This document shows positions 33,311 through 44,331 of a stretch of 64,000 nt of DNA, in pieces. This DNA is from Cheiracanthium punctorium (lineage: Eukaryota > Arthropoda > Arachnida > Araneae > Cheiracanthiidae): assembly GCA_038373885.1 (NCBI GenBank), contig JAWZYV010013021.1:1-64000 (forward strand). The letters run 5' to 3'. Positions within the stretch are counted from its first letter, which is position 1. Each line of letters starts with the position of its first letter. The translations under genes were made by a program, and so were the position numbers. The notes below the pieces were generated by a model. The model saw nothing but the letters and a program-made list of their open reading frames with translations. It had not been told where the DNA came from and searched no databases.

Positions 33311-34062
33311 TCAGGCCAAAGAGAAGAACCTTTTCAATCAAATCTCAACCACGTTCAGTCCTTTGGATTATCATTGACAATCAGACATCAAGTATCATAC
33401 AAGTAGCTGTCTGCAACGTCCAAGCAGCAGTTTGTGCATACACTGGTGCGTCACACTCAGTCGCTGGAGAGAAAATGTACAATTTTTTGAAGAACAATAA
33501 CTATAAATTTGAAGAGTCAAAAGTACATATCTCTATGGCAAATGTCCACGTGCAGGAAACAGACATCCTCACGACAACACTTGACATTCACGTTCAACAT
33601 AAAGTCATACCTACTAAATTCCTGGTTCTCAAGAAACCCAAAGGAAATCGTACACTTTTAGGTGTGGACTTTTTGTCAGCAGCAGGGATCGTCCTTGATC
33701 TCCAGAATAAAGAATGGTTTTTCTCTGAAACCCCACAGAACATAAATAAATTTTTAGTCAATCCACCAAATATAAAAGCTCTTCTAACTATTCAAACGGA
33801 GCCACATCCATGTAGTCTTCGTCCTGATGAAGGAACGCCCTTGTCTCCACAGCAGCGAAAAGAATTGAACTCCGTCTTGACAAATTTTGCAGAATGCTTT
33901 AGTCCAGGGGGAGAGCCAACCCCTCTTATCCAGCACAAAATAGATACCGACAACCACTCACCTGTAGCGGTACCACCATATAGAATGAATCCAGTCAAGA
34001 AAGAACTCCTTCAGCAAGAACTGTATAGGCTTTTGAAAGATGGAATTATCGAAGGAGTGTGA
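33292..34062 (+). pseudogene. gypsy protease and start of reverse transcriptase
   Basis: The open stretch contains the aspartic protease core, but the DTGAS motif reads YTGAS, so the catalytic Asp is gone. A LLGVDFLSAAGI segment marks the protease C-terminal flap and helix region. It is followed by the linker to reverse transcriptase with F..CFSPGGEPTPLIQHKI and the YRMNPVKKELLQQEL helix that begins the RT fingers. The frame closes at 34062 by a single frame change, and RT resumes in another frame from about 34050. In the living family this polyprotein is cut by its own protease, so this copy could not mature. Confidence 0.8.
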
Positions 34063-35215
34063 ATCTCCTTATGCTTCACCAGTGGTTCTCATACCGAAAC
34101 CAAATGGTAAAGTGCGTCTTTGCATAGACTATAGAAAGTTAAACGAAATTATAGTGGCTGATTCGTACCCATTACCCAGAATAGATGATCTTCTCCATGA
34201 AGCCAAACAAAGGGCATCTATGCCAACAATAGATTTAAATCAGGTTACCACCAAGTTCAAGTCCATCCGGATGACCAGGTCAAAACAGCCTTCGTGTGTT
34301 CTTTTGGGACCTTCAAATTTCTGAGAATGCCAATGGGCCTCAAAACGGCACCAGCTACATTTCAACGCCTTATGGATCGTTTCAGAAATGGCCTCGGTGA
34401 CATCCTAACTCTTACGTATTTAGACGACATCATCGTCTTATCAGAAAATTTTGAAAAACATATATCAGATCTAAAAAGTGTTTTCCACAGATTACTCTTA
34501 TTTAAACTTCGTGCAAATAGAGAAAAGTGTCATTTTGCTGTGTCTAGAGTAAAATACCTCGGATTTTGGATTACAAAGAACGGAATCGAGGTAGATCCTG
34601 ACAAGACATCAGCCATCCAGAATATACCACCACCCAAAAACGTGAAGGAAGTTTAATCTTTTCTACAAACATGTTCAAGGTACAGACGGTATATAAAAGA
34701 TTTTGCAGAAATCTCAAGACCTTTAAGCGATTTAACAAAAAAGAACACATCGTGGAAATGGAGTTTTCCGCAGCAGAAAGCTTTCGAAACTCTAAAACAA
34801 TGCCTCATTTCCCCACCGATTCTGAAGCAAGCCTATGGTACCAAACCATAGTAATTATGCGCTCGGAGCCGTATTACTTCAAGGTGAAGGAGTTCAAGAG
34901 CATCCAATTGAGTATTCCAGCAGACTGCTTACCCAAGCAGAGAAAAACTACTCTACAACCGAGCGAGAAGCATTGGCCGTTGTGTGGGCCTTAAAGAAAT
35001 TTCGCGGATACATCGAGGTCGATGTCCTGTTACTGTGACATCCGACCACCAACCATTGAAATGGCTTCTTACCCTCAAATCCCCAACCGGTCGCCTCGCC
35101 AGATGGCGAATGGCGAGGATGATGGCGATGGAAGATGGCGATGGAAGTGCAATCTTTTAACGTAGAAGTCTGTTATATCCCAGGAAAAGCTAACGTAATA
35201 GCTGATATGCTTTCT
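34040..35215 (+). pseudogene. gypsy reverse transcriptase and RNase H
   Basis: RT blocks in order: SPVVLIPKPNGKVRLCIDYR, a damaged first catalytic Asp region around 34220-34290 with a frame change, then GLKTAPATFQRLMD and the intact YLDDIIV active site at about 34419-34440. Next come the CHFAV..VKYLGFWI thumb-side block and a stop at 34654. RNase H follows in two frames (34835-35038 and 35135 on) with NYALGAVLLQ, EYSSRLL and YIPGKANVIADMLSR. The second-frame pieces, stops and a short duplication near 35105-35150 (GATGGCGATGGAAG) make the gene dead. Copying of element RNA into DNA was its role. Confidence 0.85.
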
Positions 35216-36560
35216 CGACCAGTGTGTCTAGAGCAAGAACCTTTTTGTGAAATTGATAGTATCGTCATAGCTGATATGCCAGCAAGAAATGTTAAAGATA
35301 TGCGAGAAACTCAACTTGCAGATGAATCATTAAAGAAGATAATTGAAGCGTTTAAAGATGTCCAAAAAACAGAAGCATATGCAAACTGGATTGAGAGAGG
35401 TTTTCTTATAAACCAGGGAGTTCTGTATCGCTATCTCCCGTATGCAGACTCGGAAGAAGCACAGTTAGTCATCCCGTCATCAGAACGGGAAGCAATCCTT
35501 AAGAAACATCACGATGATCCCATGGCCGGTCATTATGGCGAAGAGGGTACGTATCAACTTATTGCCAAAAGATACTATTGGAATGGAATGAAGAAGTTTA
35601 TATCAGATTACGTGAAAAAGTGTGCTGAATCTAGTCGCTACAAGGCAAGTAACCAGAAACCATCAGGTCTACTTAGAACACCCGTCTACTCACAACGTTT
35701 TGAGACACTTGCAATTGATTTGTTTGGCCCTTTGCCCAAGACAGCTAGCGGCAAACAGTGGATTTTTGTAATAGAAGATTATGTAACAAAGTGGGTAGAA
35801 CTTTTTCCTCTTGCACAAGCTACAGCTCGAGAATGTGCTACAACTCTCATAGAAGTTTTTATGCGGCATGGAATTCCACGACGAATTCTCAGTGATAATG
35901 GCCCGCAGTTTGTTAGTGCAGTGTTACAGCAGATATGTTTTGTCTTGAAGATTGATCAAAATCTTATACCTGTATATTTTCTCCAAGTCAACCCTGTTGA
36001 GCGCAAAAACCGAGATTTAAAGCTAAGACTTGCCATATTGGTGGGAGACGAACATGATAACTGGGAATCAAAAATACCAGTCATCAGATTTGCAATGAAT
36101 ACGGCAGTATGCGACACTACTAGCCACACCCCTGCTTTTTTCACGTTCGGCCGTGAACTGAGAACAGTCGATGATGTAGTGCAAGATTTCACGGCTGTGG
36201 TACAGAACAACTTCGTACCAGAAATTACGCAGTATCTCAAGAGATTTGCCAAAATTAGACAGGACATTAGATAGAGAGTGGAAATAAAACAGGATCAACG
36301 TAAATCCTACTATGACAAAAACAGGCGGCAATATTACTTTGTACCTGGTGACAAAGTTTGGGTTACAATGCACCCTCTTAGTAAAGCAAGCCATGCCAAG
36401 ACTGAAAAGTTCATGCCCAAACGGGATGGACCATATTTAGTACTTACACAAAAGTCTCCCACCGCTTATGTCATAGGCAATCTAGACAAGCCAACGTGCC
36501 CATAGCTACGTACCACACGTCAGCATTATCCCCTTATCATGGAGTGGACACCTCCATGGT
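35216..36560 (+). pseudogene. gypsy integrase
   Basis: The longest intact gypsy frame (35135-36274) covers most of integrase. The N-terminal zinc site has HH...H and KC, but the last Cys of the CxxC pair reads Ser (KCAESSRY). The catalytic triad is still visible: Asp in LAIDLFGPL, Asp in ILSDNGPQF and Glu in VERKNRDLK. A stop at 36272-36274 precedes the C-terminal domain (PGDKVWV, then FMPKRDGPYLVL), which continues to 36505, and a frame change carries the tail toward 36681. There is no chromodomain. Integration of the DNA copy was its role. Confidence 0.85.
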
Positions 36561-36929
36561 CAATCCACTTCGCAAAAGAGGTCGGCCTCCCAAGGTCGCA
36601 CCACAGACAGAATCTTCACCTCAAACGAACAAGCAGACCATCAGAGGTCATCACACCTCTGGGATCACAATCCCCATGTGAAGAAGAGGACGATCGCCCA
36701 AGGTCAAACCATAACCACAAACCTACAATTTAGTGACTGTTCATACAAACTTTTAAAATTAGGGACTTACAAAAAAACTTTCCTTAATCAGTGACTGTTT
36801 ATGACTGTTTTTCGTCAGCCTTAACGAACTTCCTAAAGGACTGTCAGTTAAAGTAAAAAATTATTAGTGTCGTCATTTGTCAGTACATTTTGCCTATTTT
36901 TTTTAAATCCTGGTCTCATTGCCGGGACG

Positions 36930-36952
36930 TCGGCGGCACCAGAGGGGGAGTT
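36930..36952 (+). promoter_or_regulatory. Polypurine tract before the 3' LTR
   Basis: CAGAGGGGGAGTT ends directly at the TG of the 3' LTR. This is the usual place for the plus-strand primer. Confidence 0.7.
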
Positions 36953-37235
36953 TGTAGCGGGCCTCCTATATCATTTTTCTTCCATGCGACTCTCCTCCTA
37001 CCGGCGGTGAAGAAATCATTGAGAAGGTTCGTTCATCTCTCTCTCCTCTCGCCTGTTCGCGCGTAGCTGCTACAATATGTCCTAGTACAGTGTTTATTCT
37101 AAATGTAACTTTTGTGTTTGTAACCGTTGTTCTCGTTATTAAAATGTGTTGTTTTGTCAAGTGGTCGATTTCTTGGAGTGTTCTACGTCCTTCCTCACGC
37201 CCCTGCTCTATTCCCCTATCCTAGCCCCTGGCACA
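36953..37235 (+). repeat. 3' LTR of the gypsy element
   Basis: It starts TGTAGCGGGCCTCC and ends GGCACA, and matches the 5' LTR over its whole length with scattered differences and small indels. TGTT follows it. Confidence 0.85.
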
Positions 37236-37655
37236 TGTTTATAAAGAAATTGGGATGGTTATTCGAGTTGATATAACGTGTTTTGAAAAGTGTATTATCA
37301 GAAACTTCATATTTCAGTACTCGATGTTTTTTTTCAAGATTTACACAAAATTGGAATTTTACTTTAGCAATACCTGTAAATTTATGAAAAATCGAATTAA
37401 AAAAACTACGAAAACAAAAACTTTTATATATCGGGTGGCCATAATTAAACTGACAGTGCTCACACTGTTCTGTAGCGCGATCTATTTGCGAGAATGACGC
37501 CACATTTTGTAGGAAGATTAAACAAGACGGGGGACGAAGGATTCCGCGAAAAAAAATTAGTTCCAAACGTCACCGCTACGGGAATATTTGGCGCTGTGTA
37601 ATAGAAAATAGAGTGTTAATAAATGCAAATCAATACGGAATAAAATTACCTTTTA

Positions 37656-38033
37656 TTATGCCTTAAAATGAGGTTCAATGTGGCTGCCGTTGTTGTGGAC
37701 CACATATTGCATTCTGTGCACAGTATGCACAACAGCAGAAAGTAAAATGTCTGCAGGAATCTCCCGTATAGTCCGTGATATGTTATCCTTCAACGTAGCC
37801 ATGTCCTGGACCATTCCTTGATAGACCTTGGACTTAAGGTAACTCCATAGTCGGAAGTCGCATGGGGTAAGATCGGGCGACCAAGGTGGCCATGCAGTTG
37901 GAAAGTAGCGGCTAATGACTCTTGCTGTTGTCAATTTCTGTCGTAGCAGCTGTTGCACCCGTACAGCAACGTGTGGAGGGCATAAGCGTAAAGTTTTCAA
38001 AATTATTGGGGGTGCTGGGCCCCACAACCACAT
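37656..38033 (-). pseudogene. mariner-like transposase, C-terminal part
   Basis: The end of a DDE/D transposase. The string WPPWSPDLTPCDFRLW carries the last catalytic Asp (in PCDF), as in mariner-type enzymes. Next comes YLKSKVYQG and a helical tail with LK..I...I..I..D.L, then an RMQ...NNGSHIEPHF end typical of this subgroup. The first two Asp are not encoded here; they would lie in the region now interrupted by MITEs (38034-38817). The natural stop falls inside the left TIR. The enzyme would have cut and joined the TIR ends in the nucleus, but this copy is inactive. Confidence 0.85.
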
Positions 38034-38043
38034 ATATTCACGT

Positions 38044-38211
38044 CAGTGGCGTACCCAAAGGGTGGTGTTAGGGGTATCATACCCCCCACCCCATGAGGAA
38101 TTTTTTGCCCACAAAATGTATCTTCTTTACTCCCTTATCATACACCCGTATACATATATGTGAGTTGCAGAAGTCGTACCCCCCCATGAAAAATTTCTGG
38201 CTACGCCACTG
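38044..38211. mobile_element. 168-bp hAT-like MITE with exact target duplication
   Basis: The ends CAGTGGCGTACCC and the complement of CAGTGGCGTAGCC are flanked by ATTCACGT on both sides (38036-38043 and 38212-38219). A poly-C run lies just inside the right end. It interrupts the mariner-like element. Confidence 0.92.
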
Positions 38212-38233
38212 ATTCACGTACATATAACTTACT

Positions 38234-38427
38234 CATAGCTGCCAACTACTACGGAATGTAATCAACAACTTTTTCTACATGATTTTTCGGTTAAAATACT
38301 CGTATAGCAAAATTTTTGAGCTGCACGCGCGAGCTGGTTACTATTTTGAAAAAAATAATTAAAAAATATACTGTTTACAAAATCTGGTTAGTGGTTAATT
38401 ATATTCCGTAGTAGTTGGCAGCTATGG
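38234..38427. mobile_element. MITE with CATAGCTGCCAACTAC ends
   Basis: The inverted ends share CATAGCTGCCAACTACTACG and continue with GAATRTAAT. CTTACT stands on both sides, with one extra base on the right. Part of the interior (ATGATTTTTCGGTTAAAA) resembles 42898-42916 in the 42.8-45.0 kb element. Confidence 0.75.
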
Positions 38428-38817
38428 CTTACTATATATAAGTGTAAATTATTGGAGTCGCTCGAGCTCTATGGGTCCATAGAATTCTACACCTATGTAA
38501 GGTAAGTATTCATGTTAGTATCTTCCTACCATGTTATAAGTTAAAAATAGAAGCAAAGCAAAAAATCCAAAGGAGGAAAAAAAACAAACATTCTCGATGA
38601 GATAGTGCATTTTAGACACATCTGAACTTTTCTTCATTTCATACTTTACATTGCATAATCTGATTTTAATTTACAGAGCTTGGAGGGGGCGCATTTTTGT
38701 ATTTTGCACCACTTAGAAAAATAGCTAGGACCGGCACTGCGTTGGGCTGTGATTTTTTAAAGTAATTTTTTTAAAGTAAATATGTAGAAAGAAAATTTGT
38801 AGTGCATTTTGAAAAAT

Positions 38818-39192
38818 TCATGCCCCCCCTCTAGCTCGACGGGCCCCAGGGCAGTGCCCCGGCTGACCCGCCCTCTCGCTGGGCCTGGCCGTGGAAACTG
38901 CTTCGATTGTATCCTGTGGTACAGGTTTTCGTCCTCTACCTGACTGAACCTTCAGAGAACCTGTTTTCTCAAACGTCGCAACCATTGATTTTAGCCCATT
39001 AACTGACAAAGGACCGTTACCTTTACGCATTTTTTTGTGCGTTCTAAAAGCACGAAGAGCGGCTGACGCGTTGCACTGGTTGAGGTAAAATAATTTGACC
39101 AGTAACGCACGCTCGACTAAAGAAGGACACATTCCACATAAATTTTCAATCCGATTAATTCGAAACGTAACACTTTGGCTTTTAAAACCCAA
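38818..39192 (-). pseudogene. mariner-like transposase, N-terminal helix-turn-helix (DUF4817 type)
   Basis: Contains CPSLVERALLVKLFYLNQ, then NASAALRAFRTHKKMRKG, GLKSMVATFEKTGSL and VQSGRGRKPV. This is the DUF4817-like DNA-binding N-terminus found on many arthropod mariner-like transposases. It would recognise the TIRs. After RGRKPV the frame runs into unrelated GC-rich sequence (SERAGQPGH...) near 38820-38880, so the link to the catalytic domain is broken. The start is not certain; the family normally begins near the MCPSL segment. Confidence 0.8.
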
Positions 39193-39595
39193 GCAGCTGG
39201 CACTGTGCCAATGGATGTAACGTGAAATTTGAATAAAGAACTTCTTCTGCTCAGCGTAACGAGATATTGCAGATTACGAGACTTTATCGGTGTTTATGTA
39301 GATTTTACGCTTTTTTATAAGTGTTGCCATATTCCACTTGAACTAAATCAGCAAATGTACAATAATAAAAGGTAATTTTATTCCGTATTAATGTGCATTT
39401 GTTAACACTCTATTTTCTATTACACAGCGCCAAATATTCCCCTAGTGGTGACTTTTGGAACTATTCTTTTTTTTTCGCGGAATCCTTCGTCCCCCGTCTT
39501 GTTTAATCTTCCTACAAAATATGGCGTCATTCTCGCAAATAGATCGCGCTGCAGAACACTGTGAGCACTGTCAGTTTAATTATGGCCACCCGGTA

Positions 39596-40592
39596 TTACA
39601 AATCTAAACATGGTCAATTTTCGAATATAAATTTTAGTCAGATTACCGTAATATACCGTTAATCAACCCCTTCCAATTAAACACACACCCCCTCCACTTT
39701 TTCAGCCAAATGAAGTTTTTAAGATCTCGAGAGACCCCCCCCCCCCACACACACACATGCACTCATCAAAAAACCCTGTTCTGTACGTGAAAGTTAACAT
39801 AAACTGTATTTTATATCTAAGCAGAGAGCACACGATTTCGTTGCGTCAAAAAACGATTTGGAGTCTCAATTTCTGGACCTTTCAACAGAATAAACGGCCC
39901 AACATCTTGTTTCCTCGGTAATTCTATTTGACTTAAATCTTGCTTATTTATTTATTTTTGTTAATTCTACGTTCAAAAGCTTTTATAAAATTAAATTAAA
40001 AAAAATTCTTATATACATTGTGTTTCTTATGTACACTTCTTTTTTTTTTAAAGTTTTAAGGGAAGCATATCCAACTGATATTTTCTTAAATATAGTGAAT
40101 TTTATCGAAATATTTATTTCACTTGCTAAATCAGTGTCTTATCCAAAGAAAGTTTTGGGGGTTTAACCCCCCCTTTACACCAAGTGTGATGAGGAAAATT
40201 AGGCTTTTCATTACACTTTTTCTCGCATATTGGGGGGGGGGGTGTACATAAACAGAATCTTTTCTCTACGAAACTGTTTAAAATTACAACTAACTTTTTT
40301 TCTTCATTACTCTATCATGATAAAAACTCTTAAAAATAATCTTTCCCTTAGGAGATTCATTTATCGCATAAACTGCTTTCCCGGGTAAGCAATCTTTTGG
40401 AAGAGTGAAAATGGTCCTCTTTGTGGGTCCACAAAGACGCGTGCTCCCCTCTGTGGATCCATAAATGCATCGATTGAAAATAGTTTTGTTTAGAAAAGTA
40501 ATTTGTTATGGAAAGAGTGAACTTGGGTGATTGAGCTACGCTCACTCACGTGCGGTGTATGTGTATATTTTGTGCATATATATATATACATA
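39596..40592. other. Stretch without a gene
   Basis: AT-rich, with a poly-C/CA tract at 39737-39758, poly-C and poly-G runs at 40169 and 40231-40241, and a (TA)n run near 40576. An eroded poly-G/poly-C MITE (about 40130-40245) is possible but not provable. Confidence 0.45.
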
Positions 40593-40761
40593 CAGTAAAC
40601 TCCGGTTATAGTGAACCTCTGTGGACCAGCAAATTTCATCCACTATATCCGAAGTTCACTAAAACCGAAGTGTCCCCAGTGAACAGAAATACTGTATGCT
40701 AATCGGGACTAATGGTTAGCGTTCAATACAGCCGAAAGTTCACTATATCCGGAATTTACTC
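40593..40761. mobile_element. TA-flanked MITE (pogo/mariner type)
   Basis: The left end CAGTAAACTCCGGTTATAGT and a right end complementary to AGTAAATTCCGGATATAGTG are flanked by TA. Internal repeats of CACTATATCCG and CACTAAAACCG suggest a foldback arrangement. Confidence 0.8.
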
Positions 40762-41204
40762 TATAATATGTGTGTATGTTTGTATATATCTAATCGTAAA
40801 AACGAACCCCCCCCCCTCTTGAAAAAATTCTGGTTACGCTACTAAGCGGAAGAATCCATCTTTGACAGGTTATTATATCTTGCAGATCTTTGAAAAGTTT
40901 AAACTTAGGTATGTATCGTAGGAGTATAAAGACGATAATAAAGCGACAACTTTAATGTAATTTCTACCATGTTGAGTTTTTACCAATTTTTCCAGCGATG
41001 AACAATTAATTTTCAAAAATTTCAAAATGTACACAAAATTAATAAAATATTTAAGTTTATAGTTAAAGTTGAGTGATCACCTACCATATTACTGAATTTC
41101 ATTTTATTTATTTTAGTCGTTATTACGTGATGGGAGGAAAAATAATTATATTTTGGATATATTTTCACAAAATCTGAAAATTACACAAATCATGGACGCC
41201 TACA

Positions 41205-41571
41205 TACCGTGTTAATTCGTGTAATAGTCGCCTTCGCATAATAGTCGCACCCCTGTTTTGAAGCAGAAAAAATCGTCAAAAAATTTCTCCGCATAAAAGT
41301 TGCAGCCACGTATTTGACTTTCATTTATTCTATAAAAGTATTCCTATAAAAAGAAAAATTTCTCTTATTTGTGTACAATTGAAAAAAAAAGATTGTACAG
41401 CAGATAAACTGGAAACATTTGGTTAGTTATTTTATTATAATACCAGTAATGTTTTAGCATCACAGTGTACAATATTATGCAGTAGATTTCCCCGCATATT
41501 AGTCGCACCTAGACTTTCACCATGAAAAATTGGAAAAAATAAGTGCGACTATTGCGCGAGTAAACACGGTA
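41205..41571. mobile_element. MITE with TACCGTGTT ends
   Basis: The inverted ends share TACCGTGTTNA.TCG..(C/T)AATAGTCGC. Sub-terminal copies of CGCATANTAGTCGCACC appear on both sides. TA flanks fit a Tc1/mariner-type target. Confidence 0.8.
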
Positions 41572-42064
41572 GTATGAGTGATTAGCTGTCATTAGTCCTA
41601 GTTTCATTTTATTCGCTTTAAATATTATTACGTGATATGCGAGCAAAAATTTAAGCATGCTGAATAAATTTTCGCAAAATATCAAAATCCCATCAGAAAT
41701 TTTAAAAAATTTGCCATTCTCTGTATTTAAATTGAGTAATTACCTATCAGTATATCAATCTTCATAGTATTCGGCTCAGTTATTGTTAAGTAATGCGAGA
41801 ACAAAAATTTAAACATTTTGAATAAATTTTCATAAAATCTAATCAAAAATTTTCAAACAATTGACAGTTTTATTTTAAGTTGAGTACTACCTATCAGTAT
41901 ACGAATTTTATCTTTTTCGCTTTAGTCGTTTCTACGTGATGCACGAACAAAAATTTATTCGCTTATTTTGAACAAAATTTCACAAAATCTCAAAATCTGA
42001 TCAAACTTTTTCAAACATTTGAACTTATATTTTAAGTTGAAAGACCAATTTTTTTCGTTTGTTT
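41572..42064. other. Diverged AT-rich internal repeats
   Basis: From about 40960 to 42060 a unit of roughly 120-150 bp recurs in diverged form (ACGTGATG.GAGCAAAAATT, ATTTTCACAAAATCT, TCAAACATTT, AAGTTGAGT.A.CACCTATCA). It is interrupted by the MITE at 41205-41571. No gene is seen. Confidence 0.5.
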
Positions 42065-42290
42065 GTTTGATTATGGCAACGCTACGCTAGGGCGATCTGT
42101 CAAGGATGAGAGGTGCATTGGTAGGAGGCCTTTCTAAGGAGTTCTAACGCGTATTCACGTTACATCGGAAGAAAACCTACCAAAACTCCAGACCGCCAGC
42201 GAGATCGACAGCCGCGCGATGGGACCCGAACCCGAGATCTTCACACTTCGGCCGTCTACAGTGACATAACCACTGTGCCATGGTGAGACT
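42065..42290 (-). mobile_element. tRNA-derived SINE, copy 4 (best preserved)
   Basis: On the minus strand the A box reads TGGCACAGTGGTTATGTC and the B box GGGTTCGGGTCCC, close to the RNA polymerase III consensus. The body shares GAAGTGTGAAG, TCTGGAGTTTT, AACGTGAATACGCGTTAGAA and CCTTAGAAAGGCCTCC with the copies at 12.7-13.8 kb. Confidence 0.8.
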
Positions 42291-43117
42291 GAATGACCAC
42301 CTATCACCCTACCGTATCAAATTTTATTTCATTCTCTATAGTCGTTTTTACACGATGTGCGAACAAAAAAAAAAAAAAAAAACGTCACGGACAGAACGAC
42401 AGACAGATATATTTTTTTTTAAAGGTGGATTAGCAGATGCGCTTGAAACGAATAGAAACCGCGAAAATTTTGAATTCCAAGTAATGTACAGATAAAACTC
42501 TAATAATACATATACACACATACATACATATATAGGTATTGTAGTTTCCTAATCTCAGTAACAGTCACGAATTTTTAAACTGGAGGGCCATGATTTTTCA
42601 TTTTAAAATTTCAAACCTATTTATTTTCAAACATTGCAAAAACTTAATGGTAAAGTTTCCCTTCTCTTCCCAGCATTGTTTCTTAGGAGCTACCATTAAA
42701 TATCCACTACACAAAGGGTAAGAGTCACACAGGGAAGCAATGCTGGGCACAGAAGGGAAGATTCACCATTATTGCAGGGTGTCCACCAATGTCAGGAGGC
42801 AAAAATAGTATCATTAGTTATCTCACTGCACTGACATAAAAAAAGTGGCCAGTTTAGTAGCCATCTAATTTTAGTTGCCAAAGTAGTAGCCTTTTCACAT
42901 GATTTTTCAGTTAAAAAAAGTGTGTGCGTGTAATCTTTACGCGCGATTGAAGTAAAACTTCTTTGACGTTTACGACACATATTACTGAAATGATTAAACT
43001 TTAACTTAAAATAAATATCATATTATAATTTAATTATATTTATTATTCATGTACTTTACAAAGATTATATAACTGTTATATTCATATTATTCATTGGAAA
43101 TTGGTACTTGAATGTCA

Positions 43118-43348
43118 TCATAATTCTTTATGTATAGGTTTGTGGTAACTATAATGTGAAACATAAATTTTACTTTCTAAATTTGTTAATTTTCTTGAAA
43201 ATATAGCATCTATCGTTGTACCGAAACGCGTTGCTGATTGAAGTCGAGAAGTATTCATAGCTAGATCAAATTTTTCTTTTAAAAAATCAACTGACGGCTG
43301 AGATTCTTGATAGCAAAAATTAACATTAAAATCTCCAGTAAGAATCAT
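43118..43348 (-). pseudogene. Endonuclease-type (EEP family) fragment
   Basis: A 76-codon frame starting MILTGDFNVNF. GDFN is the conserved metal-site block of endonuclease/exonuclease/phosphatase domains. It continues with FLKEKFDLAMNTSR, ATRFGTTIDAIF and YVSHYSYHKPI, the usual C-terminal part with the final catalytic His near the end. I associate this shape with endonuclease tails carried by Helentron-type Helitrons and their Pif1-like proteins in arthropods, but a non-LTR retrotransposon origin is also possible. The N-terminal two thirds of the domain is missing, so the fragment is not active. It sits inside the 42.8-45.0 kb element. Confidence 0.65.
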
Positions 43349-43394
43349 CGGTAATTCATGATAATTATTTAGAATTCAGGAAGTGTCCATGTTG

Positions 43395-44110
43395 TAGTAT
43401 TATTTTTTAACTGTTTTCTTATACCATTATTCCGTCTGGAGTTTGGATTTGAATGGGCGGATGCCCATAGTCTAGTATTATACTTTAACTGTGTTCTTTA
43501 ACTGATGTTTTCCTCTGTTTGTTGGGTTCAAATGCAGGTAGCGTAATTTTTTTGTGTTTTTCTATCACAGTGTTCTTAAGCGTTGATTTCGTCTGCTGAT
43601 AGGTTTCGAATTTTAATTCTGTATCCGTGTTTTTAAACTGCAGGTTCTGTCTATATTCTTTGGGATTGATAGCAGCCAGGGTCCGTTTCTTTGTGCTGTT
43701 CCATCCCCGTGTTAAACCGTTGCTCCGTCTTGAACTTGGGTTAGAATTCACGGGTGGGTTAGTGTCCGTTTGGGTTAGTGTCCATTTGTTATTCTTCTAT
43801 TTTGTTCTTAAACCCTTTGGAGCCAGTGTTTGTTTCTTTGTGGTGTTACATACCCGTGTTCTTAAACCGTTGTTCCGACTGGATATCGGATTAGCATCCA
43901 GGAAGTATCCGTGTTGAACTATTATTCTTTCACGGTTTTCTTAAAACATTTTCCCGTAGGGTTTGCATCGAGAGAATGTCTATGTTGTGGTAATTTCTTT
44001 AACTGTGTTCCTAAACTGGTGTTTTTTTTCTGTCGGTTGGTATCGAATTCACGTAGGGTCTATTATTGCGTTTTTCTATGGCAGTGTTCTTAAACCTTTG
44101 TTTTCCTCTG
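43395..44110. repeat. Degenerate minisatellite, about ten units of 55-95 bp
   Basis: The motif GTGTTCTTAAACCGTTGTTCC recurs in drifted form near 43400, 43486, 43568, 43628, 43710, 43802, 43856, 43932, 44002 and 44083. It alternates with GAATTCACG- and TCTATTATT-like strings. Open frames on either strand here (43485-43751, 43627-43917) are products of the repeat. Confidence 0.7.
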
Positions 44111-44331
44111 CTGGTTTTGCTCGAATTATTATTGTGTTTAAAAATTTACATTTGGCTCATTATTATAAATAACTCAAAAGCACATGAGCAATATTAAAAG
44201 ATTATATACTATTTAAATACAGACAAACAATATTTATGTATCATGGCAACCAATCATGTCAAGTTTTATCTCATAATACCATTAAATATTGTAATAATGC
44301 CATTGAAAACATGTGAGTAAAGCAACGGAGC

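Larger units (their letters stand above)
29322..37235 (+). mobile_element. Ty3/gypsy retrotransposon, LTR to LTR, inactive
   Basis: The two LTRs (29322-29605 and 36953-37235) are flanked by TGTT on both sides, a 4-bp target duplication of gypsy type. The order gag, protease, RT, RNase H, integrase with integrase last identifies Ty3/gypsy. Every gene has stops or frame changes, and the protease and gag zinc knuckle have lost key residues. The two LTRs differ at several sites, so the insertion is not recent. A 1.35-kb element has inserted in the leader. No envelope gene is seen between integrase and the 3' LTR. Confidence 0.9.
37431..39593 (-). mobile_element. mariner-like element with 230-bp TIRs
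   Basis: The ends share CGGGTGGCCATAATTAAACT in inverted orientation next to TA. The inverted repeats run about 230 bp, to roughly 37660 and 39360. A transposase on the minus strand is split: N-terminus at 38818-39192, C-terminus at 37656-38033, with the centre replaced by two MITEs and other DNA. Its TIRs are unusually long for a mariner. Confidence 0.85.

Noticed and set aside
35956..36394. Two minus-strand frames of over 100 codons opposite gypsy integrase
   Set aside because: The plus-strand frame carries the DDE residues; these are antisense shadows.
37216..37566. 116-codon minus-strand frame at the left edge of the mariner-like element
   Set aside because: It spans the gypsy flank, a non-coding gap and the TIR, and shows no transposase motif.
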